The position numbers were made by a program, and so were the translations under genes. 5,012 bases of DNA from Bacteroidota bacterium (GTDB lineage: Bacteria; Bacteroidota; Bacteroidia; Chitinophagales; Chitinophagaceae). Positions 1-5,012 of this stretch are shown piece by piece (within the stretch, counting starts at the first letter, position 1; every line of letters starts with the position of its first letter). Where the stretch lies: the NCBI GenBank assembly GCA_023396345.1, contig JAEWWO010000261.1, positions 1-5,012 of the forward strand, in the 5' to 3' direction. Under the pieces are notes generated by a model. It ran no database searches, was not told where the DNA came from, and saw only the letters and a program-made list of their open reading frames with translations.

Positions 1-201
1 CCACAAATAACATACTATGTTGATTTTACTGAAAAAATGACGTTAATTTTTAATATAATCTGACGGAAAAGCAGAACAGATAAGCATTACAGGAAAATTT
101 GTCGGAAAAAGTGATGCGCATTAAAGATGAGTAAATATTCTGAATAATTTTAAATCCTTTATAAAAAAATCAATGAATATGAAAAATGAAAATTATTGGA
201 A

Positions 202-209
202 TATATTTG
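202..209 (+). promoter_or_regulatory. Candidate Bacteroidota-type -7 promoter element for ndk
   Basis: The bases TATATTTG match the Bacteroidota sigma-ABfr -7 consensus TAnnTTTG exactly. A weak -33 partner, TATG at 178-181 (consensus TTTG), lies 20 bases upstream, within the usual spacing. Transcription would then start near 215-219, giving a leader of about 10-14 bases before the ndk ATG at 229. A 12-bp perfect palindrome (205-216) overlaps the element. The DNA is very AT-rich, so a chance match is possible, and the -33 box is imperfect. Confidence 0.4.
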
Positions 210-228
210 CGCAAATTCAAAATTTATT

Positions 229-645
229 ATGAGCAACAGAACATTTACCATGATTAAACCCGATGCCACCAATAACGGACATACCGGGGCGATTTTAGAT
301 CAGATAATCAAAGCAGGATTTGCTGTAAAAGCTATGAAGTGGACAAAACTTACCAAAGAACAGGCAGGTGCTTTTTATGAAGTGCACAAAGAACGTCCTT
401 TCTACGGCGAATTGGTTGACTTTATGAGCAGCGGACCCATCGTAGCTGCAATACTTGAAAAAGAGAATGCAGTAGCTGATTTCAGAACATTAATCGGAGC
501 CACTGATCCTTCAAAAGCTGAAGAAGGAACTATCCGTAAAAAATATGCAACATCCATGGGCGAAAATGCTGTACACGGAAGCGACAGCGATGAAAATGCT
601 CAAATAGAAGGCAACTTTTTCTTCTCTAATTTAGAGAGATTCTAA
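229..645 (+). CDS. ndk: Nucleoside diphosphate kinase
   Basis: Cytosolic enzyme that moves the gamma-phosphate from ATP to other nucleoside diphosphates through a phosphohistidine intermediate, balancing the NTP and dNTP pools. The 138-residue product is the usual family length and is one NDK domain from end to end. Residues 5-12 give the TFTMIKPD start with ATP-binding Lys10. Tyr50, Arg86, Thr92, Arg103 and Asn113 occupy the expected nucleotide-pocket places. The signature NAVHGSDS at 113-120 carries the catalytic His116. The ATG at 229 is chosen because homologs begin with a short stretch before TxxxIKPD. An in-frame TTG at 196 would add 11 residues unlike the family and would lie upstream of the predicted transcription start. 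No Shine-Dalgarno is seen, only an A/T-rich leader, as is usual in Bacteroidota. The gene stands alone, converges on the DUF2851 gene and is followed by a hairpin terminator. Family and function are certain; no key residue is missing. Confidence 0.98.
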   Translation: MSNRTFTMIKPDATNNGHTGAILDQIIKAGFAVKAMKWTKLTKEQAGAFYEVHKERPFYGELVDFMSSGPIVAAILEKENAVADFRTLIGATDPSKAEEGTIRKKYATSMGENAVHGSDSDENAQIEGNFFFSNLERF

Positions 646-654
646 AAAAACATT

Positions 655-691
655 TTCCCTCTCTTTTTTATGGAGAGGGAATTTTATTTTT
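655..691. terminator. Bidirectional intrinsic terminator between ndk and the DUF2851 gene
   Basis: A perfect 9-bp stem pairs 655-663 (TTCCCTCTC) with 673-681 (GAGAGGGAA) around a 9-base T-rich loop. On the plus strand it is followed by TTTTATTTTT (682-691), making a standard terminator 10 bases after the ndk stop. Read from the minus strand, the stem starts two bases after the DUF2851 stop codon (684-686) and is followed, after four bases, by seven Ts (complement of 644-650). One hairpin therefore serves both converging genes. The plus-strand T-run overlaps the last codons of the DUF2851 gene. Confidence 0.85.
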
Positions 692-1946
692 GCGCCAGCA
701 ATTGCTTACCAACAGTACAATCCAGACATTTTTTTTCATCGCAATAATTATTTTTGAGTTCTATCAAAGCTTGGCTTTCCAGTGCGTTTGTATACTCTAT
801 ACCTAAAGACTTCCATTGTCTGATAATCGTATTATTTTCGGGCTTAATTTTTTGCAGCCAGTCCAATGCCTTGTCTTTATACATCTGCTGCTGATGATAA
901 TGACCATACGCAAATACTACAGGAACAATGGTATTGATAATTATATTTTCTATCATTGTTTTGCCTAAAGTCTTGGGGAAATAATCGCTGCCTTCATCGC
1001 CCGGAACGTAATGATAATGCCAGTAATCGTTAGCCGTTATCTTCAGCATATTTTTTATTTCTTCTATATTTTCCGCTTCTTTTATTTTAGAAAATAGATG
1101 CGATGAACGATGAACAAGCATAGCCAGTTGCGCCAGTCTGATAGTAGGAAAATTTGCAGGACGCATCCTTAAAAACAACGGAGCGCTTTCAACTGTTTTT
1201 AAAGAAAATTTCTTTTGTAAAACATTGTATTCTCTTTTCAGAATCTGAACGTAATCATCTTCCGTATTCTCCGGAAGTAATTTTGCCGACCCCAGCAATA
1301 CAGCTTCCAGTTGATGTATCTGATGTTTGTGCTTTGCCAGAACATTGATGGATATTAGCTTTGACAACTCAAAGAAAACATCTGCATTCACTTTTATTCC
1401 AAAATTTTTTGTGAGTAATTGCCAGAAAGTTTCTTCCCAATGTTGACGGTTATTTTCAAATAAAGTGATTATTTCTGTAGCACGTCTTTCCAATCGTTCT
1501 ACAGCCAGTCGTTCTTTCCATTGCAGCCAGCTCAATTTTGAAAGTACGGGTAAATTATCTTCGCAGAATACAAAACTTTTAATTTCCATTAAATCTCTGT
1601 ATTTGCTCAGCAATAATTTTGATGTGCGATTGTGCAAACAAAGCGTTGAAAAGTTTCTTTGTATGTGTACATCATTTTCCCACACAACATGCAGGATTAC
1701 ATTGTTGTATCTATTATCAGCACTGTGTTTATGCGTATTCCAGTCAGACGATTTCACATGGATTTCTACGCTTCCCACTAGCAAGGTATCATCAACTTTT
1801 ATCTTCGCTTCCAGAAAATCAGGACCCTGATTGTTGTTGTAAAAACCGGGATGAATAATTTCCAAATGCTCACCCTCTTCACTTTTTAATTGTGAAAAAT
1901 TGAAAAAACTATGCTGCCAGATAAAATGAAGTAACCGCTCATCCAT
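684..1946 (-). CDS. DUF2851 family protein, function unknown
   Basis: A 420-residue protein that I recognise as DUF2851, a conserved family of Bacteroidota with no established function that I know of. The N-terminal 95 residues hold the most family-like motifs: IIHPG (30-34), GPDF (41-44), VEIHVKSSDW (60-69) and ILHVVWEND (84-92). The middle and C-terminal parts are mostly helical by eye, with YWHYHYVPGDEGSDYFP (308-324) near residue 315. The C-terminus has three cysteines, Cys402-x4-Cys407-x2-Cys410, which suggest a metal or iron-sulfur site. Asp43, Glu61, His63 and Lys65 could form a nuclease-like acidic/lysine centre; this is inference only. I see no signal peptide or membrane segment, so it is probably cytosolic. 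The ATG (complement of 1944-1946) gives the expected family start (M-x-E-x-LLHxIW) and lies 18 bases after the yccF-like stop. It is the last gene of the probable methyltransferase-mutS2-yccF unit and ends at the shared terminator. Length and frame look intact. Confidence 0.88.
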   Translation of the reverse strand: MDERLLHFIWQHSFFNFSQLKSEEGEHLEIIHPGFYNNNQGPDFLEAKIKVDDTLLVGSVEIHVKSSDWNTHKHSADNRYNNVILHVVWENDVHIQRNFSTLCLHNRTSKLLLSKYRDLMEIKSFVFCEDNLPVLSKLSWLQWKERLAVERLERRATEIITLFENNRQHWEETFWQLLTKNFGIKVNADVFFELSKLISINVLAKHKHQIHQLEAVLLGSAKLLPENTEDDYVQILKREYNVLQKKFSLKTVESAPLFLRMRPANFPTIRLAQLAMLVHRSSHLFSKIKEAENIEEIKNMLKITANDYWHYHYVPGDEGSDYFPKTLGKTMIENIIINTIVPVVFAYGHYHQQQMYKDKALDWLQKIKPENNTIIRQWKSLGIEYTNALESQALIELKNNYCDEKKCLDCTVGKQLLAQK

Positions 1947-1964
1947 AACAGAATGTTTAGTTTA

Positions 1965-2333
1965 TTATTCAAATGATTTTCCGAAGGGAGAAAAACTTAA
2001 ACGCATAAGTTTAAAATGTTGCCGTGCAAAAGGAATACCCAGAATTGTGATAAATAAAAGTATTCCGAAAAATAAATGCGACAATGCGGTGAAAAGTCCG
2101 CCAAAAATAATCCAGATTACATTCATAAAAAGATTGAGGCAACCGGAAGAATTTTCTACCTCTCTGATTTGCTTACCAAACGGAAACAAAATAGCAATAC
2201 CCAGTTTAAAACATTGTATACCGAACGGAATACCAATGATAGTGAGGCATAGAGCCAAACCTCCGGTTATGTAACCGAGAAAGGAAGTGAATCCACCAAA
2301 GATAATCCAGATGATGTTTCCCACAGTATTCAT
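1965..2333 (-). CDS. YccF domain-containing small membrane protein
   Basis: A 122-residue membrane protein built from two copies of the YccF domain (Pfam YccF type), slightly shorter than the roughly 148-residue E. coli YccF. Each copy has the same order of motifs. NIIWIIFGG (6-14) matches NVIWIIFGG (71-79); TIIGIPFGIQCFKL (31-44) matches TILGIPFARQHFKL (96-109); and PFGK (51-54) matches PFGK (116-119). The copies are offset by exactly 65 residues, and a short polar linker (about 55-66) separates them. The hydrophobic stretches at about 6-37 and 71-102 should span the inner membrane. The molecular role of the family is not established, and the sequence adds no catalytic motif. The start is an ATG (complement of 2331-2333) that begins directly before the first repeat, with no Shine-Dalgarno in front. 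It sits 49 bases after mutS2 and 18 bases before the DUF2851 gene, so it is probably co-transcribed with both. Confidence 0.88.
   Translation of the reverse strand: MNTVGNIIWIIFGGFTSFLGYITGGLALCLTIIGIPFGIQCFKLGIAILFPFGKQIREVENSSGCLNLFMNVIWIIFGGLFTALSHLFFGILLFITILGIPFARQHFKLMRLSFSPFGKSFE
2097..2318 (-). repeat. Internal duplication inside the YccF-domain gene
   Basis: The codons for the two N(I/V)IWIIFGG segments lie at 2292-2318 and 2097-2123, exactly 195 bases (65 codons) apart. They agree at 22 of 27 bases. The later TI(I/L)GIPF...FKL blocks are also similar at the DNA level. The repeat is the DNA trace of the two-copy YccF architecture, not a mobile or regulatory repeat. Confidence 0.7.
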
Positions 2334-2382
2334 AGGTAAAGGTTTTAAAAATTAAACGACTTAGGAATAAAATTACAAAAAT

Positions 2383-4488
2383 TTATTCAGAAATATTCTT
2401 CTCTATTACCGGAACCAATTCGCTCAATTCTACATTCATAGGCAACTGCCCTATCTGCACTATTGCACGCTTGCCACGCAATTCCTTTACTTCGCCAATG
2501 TGATGATTTTTTTTGATTTTCACTTTACTGCCTACTGTAATTTCTTCATTGACCTCTTTGTAACGGGCATCAATCTTTTTGAGTTTTTTTCCTACAACTA
2601 TTTTTTCATTTTTAGGGAATAGTATGCTGTTGATTTCTTTTACAACACTTTCTTTATCGTCTGCTTTTCGCCAGGACAAAACCATTTGCTTCAGCTTGCG
2701 CTCCGTATCTTTGAGATAAGCAATTCTTTCTTCTGTAATTCTGTTTTGCTGCTTCAGAATTTCTACCTGCTGTTTATGTTTTTCTTTATCAAGCACATGC
2801 TGCATTTCTTTTTTTAATCGCTCATTTTCTTTAACGGTCTTTTGCAAATCTCTCTTTTCTTTATCCAGTTTTTGCAATCCCTGCTCTGTACTGTTTAGCA
2901 GCTTGTCGAGTTTAAAATGATTATCATCAACCAGTTTTTTTGCACGATTGATTAAATGTTTTGGCAACCCTATTCGCTCTGCAATAGAGAAAGTGTAGGA
3001 GCTGCCCGGTTTTCCAACAATAAGTTTATATAAAGGCTGCAATTTTACTTCATCAAAAGCCATAGCCCCGTTGAACAATCCCTGCGTATGATTAGCCATA
3101 ACTTTCAGGTTAAGATAGTGTGTAGTAACGATGCCTACAGCGTGTCGTCTGGCTAACTCTTCCAAAATAACTTCAGCAAAGGCTCCGCCTAAATTAGGAT
3201 CAGAACCGCCACCCAGTTCATCAATAAAAAACAGTGTTTTACCATTTGCATTTTCTATAAAAAATTTCATGGCATTGAGATGTGCTGAATAAGTACTCAG
3301 TTCAAATTCTATACTTTGGGTATCGCCTATATGAATAAAAAGTTGTTTAAATATACCCATTCGCGACAAAGGTTTTACAGGCACAAGCAAACCGCTCTGC
3401 ATCATCATCTGATTTAATGCGATAGTTTTCATAGCTACAGTTTTACCTCCGGCATTGGGTCCGCTTATTACCAAAATTCTGTTAGCATCGTTAAACTGAA
3501 TGTTTAAAGGAATAGTTGGTTTACCGTTGTTTTGATTGTATAAAAAAAGTAAGGGATGATAAGCATCAACTAAATCAACCACCGCTTTATCTATTACTTC
3601 AGGATAATGTCCTTTAATATCAATTGCCAGTAAAGCCTTTGCACGGATAAAGTCGTACAAACCCAAAATCTCATAATGTTGCTTCAGCAAAGGCGCATAA
3701 ACACTCAGTTTAGAGGTAAGAGCTTTAAATATACGCAATACTTCTTTTCGCTCTTCACTTTCCAGTGAATAAACTTCATTGTTTAATTCTATAGTTTCTT
3801 CAGGTTCTATAAAAGCAGTTTTTCTGCTATCACTTTCTCCGTGAAGTATACCTTTTATTTGTCTTTTATGTTCCGAAAATACAGCCACCACCCTTCTGCC
3901 GTTACTAAAACTTTCTTCAATATCTGCGGTATATCCGGCTTTGTTTAATTTTGCAACAACACGTTCAAACGCACGTCTCAACTCATTTCTCTTCCTGTAA
4001 AGACTCATTCTGATGCGCTGCAAATCATCTGATGCCGTATCTTTCACGTTTCCGTATTCATCAATAACCACATCAATAGATTCAATAATTGACTTTTCGT
4101 AATACGTATTTTCTATCACGAGATACAGTGCAGGAAAAGCCAATTTTCTTTCCTCATTAAACCAACGGAAAATATTTTCCATAGCAACGCACAATCTTCT
4201 TATTTGCAACCATTCGTCTCCTGTTAATGTGCTGCCGCTGATACCGAGCAGTTGCAAATCTCTGGAAATATTAAGAATAACATCATTGGGAAATACAAGA
4301 CTTTGCTCGGTTACTAATTTATATTCGTGTGTTTGTGTTAACTCTCTTTCTATGTAATCTTTTCGGGTATGAATACGCAAATGCTGTGCACGATATTTGG
4401 CAAACTCCGTTCTGCAATGCTCCGCCAGCAAGGCTTTCACCTTGTCAAACTCAATCTGTTCCTCTGCTGCCTGCGGGTATAATTTCAT
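2383..4488 (-). CDS. mutS2: MutS2-family ATPase lacking the C-terminal Smr domain
   Basis: A 701-residue MutS2 homolog. MutS2 proteins are dimeric ABC-type ATPases reported to bind branched DNA and limit recombination, and in Bacillus subtilis to act on collided ribosomes. The order seen is: MutS2-type N-terminus with EFDKVKALLAEHCRTE (13-28); core and lever helices (about 30-300), including the clamp-like helical part; Walker A GPNAGGKT (343-350); GDTQSIEFELSTYSAHL (388-404), equivalent to the MutS signature loop; Walker B LFFIDE (419-424) running into LGGGSDP; TTHY with the switch His457 (455-458); GSSYTFSIAERIGLP (495-509); a charged coiled coil (about 525-605); and a KOW-like domain (about 650-693). 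The protein then stops. The usual Smr domain, with its LDLRG and HGxGxG-type motifs, is missing; full MutS2 is nearer 780 residues. The ATPase motifs look intact. The ATG (complement of 4486-4488) gives the family N-terminus and has an AAAGGAAA stretch (complement of 4496-4503) about 7 bases upstream. It lies 36 bases after the methyltransferase gene. Confidence 0.95.
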   Translation of the reverse strand: MKLYPQAAEEQIEFDKVKALLAEHCRTEFAKYRAQHLRIHTRKDYIERELTQTHEYKLVTEQSLVFPNDVILNISRDLQLLGISGSTLTGDEWLQIRRLCVAMENIFRWFNEERKLAFPALYLVIENTYYEKSIIESIDVVIDEYGNVKDTASDDLQRIRMSLYRKRNELRRAFERVVAKLNKAGYTADIEESFSNGRRVVAVFSEHKRQIKGILHGESDSRKTAFIEPEETIELNNEVYSLESEERKEVLRIFKALTSKLSVYAPLLKQHYEILGLYDFIRAKALLAIDIKGHYPEVIDKAVVDLVDAYHPLLFLYNQNNGKPTIPLNIQFNDANRILVISGPNAGGKTVAMKTIALNQMMMQSGLLVPVKPLSRMGIFKQLFIHIGDTQSIEFELSTYSAHLNAMKFFIENANGKTLFFIDELGGGSDPNLGGAFAEVILEELARRHAVGIVTTHYLNLKVMANHTQGLFNGAMAFDEVKLQPLYKLIVGKPGSSYTFSIAERIGLPKHLINRAKKLVDDNHFKLDKLLNSTEQGLQKLDKEKRDLQKTVKENERLKKEMQHVLDKEKHKQQVEILKQQNRITEERIAYLKDTERKLKQMVLSWRKADDKESVVKEINSILFPKNEKIVVGKKLKKIDARYKEVNEEITVGSKVKIKKNHHIGEVKELRGKRAIVQIGQLPMNVELSELVPVIEKNISE

Positions 4489-4524
4489 TAAAAAATTTCC
4501 TTTGCTTTAATTATTTTCAACCAA

Positions 4525-5012
4525 TTAATATCGGATAGTAAAATGTTGTTTTTGTTTAAACTCTTTTTTAAAAAAAACAATTCCTATAAAAAATAAATCG
4601 ATACTTAAAGTTACAGAAGAATGATTAATAATCCTGCTCCATGCATTTTCCATTCCTTCAGACCAATGCACATCATCAAATATCATAACAGAATCGTTAT
4701 GTATGAGAGGAAGTAACGCATCAAAATAATTAACCGTCGGCTCTTCTCTGTGATTTCCGTCTATGAATGCAAAATCCAGTTTTTTGTCTGCCTCTTTCTG
4801 TTTATTAATCCATTCCGGTAATGTATTATCAAAATTTCCTTTTATAATTTCAATATTTTGCAAATCAAGATGTTGAAACACACTGGCAGCTACTTCTGCC
4901 ACTTCATCTGCACCTTCCATTGTTGTAACTTTGTTGTTTCCTGCCTTGGCAAGATATGCAGTAGTAATACCTAAGCAGGTGCCTAATTCTAAAATTGTTT
5001 CAGGTTGATAAT
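4525..5012 (-). CDS. Class I SAM-dependent methyltransferase, 3' part (cut by window edge)
   Basis: The C-terminal 161 residues of a Rossmann-fold methyltransferase of the Methyltransf_24/O-methyltransferase-like type. The open frame runs off the right edge, so the start is not in the window. Visible residues 6-16 carry SAM-binding motif I (ILELGTCLGIT). TTMEG (29-33) supplies the acidic residue after strand 2 (Glu32) expected to hold the SAM ribose. Then come GNFDNTLP (58-65), the FIDGNH strand-4 motif (82-87) and IFDDVHWSEGM (110-120). An internal ATG at 4918-4920 is not the true start, because motif I lies upstream of it in the same frame. About 90-100 N-terminal residues are probably missing, judging from similar proteins of about 260 residues. 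The substrate cannot be told from the sequence. The gene heads the visible part of the minus-strand unit, 36 bases before mutS2, and no terminator lies between them. Confidence 0.9.
   Translation of the reverse strand, partial: YQPETILELGTCLGITTAYLAKAGNNKVTTMEGADEVAEVAASVFQHLDLQNIEIIKGNFDNTLPEWINKQKEADKKLDFAFIDGNHREEPTVNYFDALLPLIHNDSVMIFDDVHWSEGMENAWSRIINHSSVTLSIDLFFIGIVFFKKEFKQKQHFTIRY

Noticed and set aside
1..63. Open plus-strand frame of 20 codons ending in TGA at 61-63, possibly the tail of an upstream gene
   Set aside because: Too short to recognise, with A/T-rich composition expected by chance. No family motif and no terminator follow it, so it is left unannotated.
62..110. Imperfect repeats of CGGAAAA at 64-70 and 103-109 upstream of ndk
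   Set aside because: Seven bases in an A-rich region, two copies only, and no relation to the promoter spacing; probably chance.
196..228. Upstream TTG start adding 11 residues to Ndk
   Set aside because: The added residues do not match the family, the ATG at 229 gives the normal length, and the TTG would lie before the predicted transcription start.
623..637. Small hairpin TCTCT/AGAGA in the last codons of ndk
   Set aside because: The stem is only 5 bp and is not followed by a T-run on the plus strand. The stronger hairpin at 655-681 explains termination.
1465..1830. 121-codon plus-strand frame antisense to the DUF2851 gene, and shorter ones nearby (1154-1348, 1619-1858)
   Set aside because: They overlap a strongly supported gene on the other strand, resemble no known protein and have low-complexity Ser/Leu/Cys-rich translations typical of shadow frames.
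2047..2274. 75-codon plus-strand frame opposite the YccF gene
   Set aside because: It is the antisense reading of the repeated YccF codons and has no recognisable motif.
2334..2382. Possible separate promoter for the YccF gene (minus-strand TTG, 21 bases, TAATTTTT)
   Set aside because: The -7 element has one mismatch in very A/T-rich DNA and would leave a leader of only a few bases. Read-through from mutS2 is simpler.
4329..4538. 69-codon plus-strand frame across the mutS2 start
   Set aside because: Antisense to the conserved N-terminus of MutS2, with no leader or family resemblance of its own.

Overview
The window looks like an AT-rich chromosomal segment from the phylum Bacteroidota, most likely the Chitinophagales/Sphingobacteriales side. 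This rests on three things: a DUF2851 protein, a family I know from this phylum; A/T-rich leaders mostly without Shine-Dalgarno sequences; and an exact TAnnTTTG match, the Bacteroidota -7 promoter element, just before the first gene. I see no tRNA, rRNA, CRISPR, insertion sequence or phage gene. The assignment to order is inference.

Layout. Positions 1-228 hold no convincing gene. They contain a candidate promoter and a 12-bp palindrome just upstream of ndk. ndk (229-645, +) is a complete nucleoside diphosphate kinase gene. It meets the next gene tail to tail across a 9-bp hairpin (655-681) that has a T-run on each side and probably terminates transcription from both directions. The rest of the window is on the minus strand and reads right to left: the 3' part of a class I SAM-dependent methyltransferase gene (4525-5012, cut by the window edge), an intact mutS2-type gene (2383-4488), a small YccF-domain membrane protein (1965-2333), and a DUF2851 protein (684-1946). 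Gaps between these four are 36, 49 and 18 bases with no internal terminator visible, so they probably form one transcription unit ending at the shared terminator.

How the genes work together. ndk is housekeeping and independent of the rest. In the minus-strand unit, MutS2 is an ABC-type ATPase of branched DNA structures and/or stalled ribosomes. Its reading frame ends right after the KOW-like domain, so the usual C-terminal Smr nuclease domain is absent. The last gene of the same unit, DUF2851, has a conserved acidic/His/Lys cluster near its N-terminus and three closely spaced cysteines at its C-terminus. Together these loosely resemble an iron-sulfur PD-(D/E)XK nuclease. Whether DUF2851 supplies a nuclease activity next to an Smr-less MutS2 is a speculative but testable idea and the most interesting one here. 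The rest of the window is ordinary conserved gene content.
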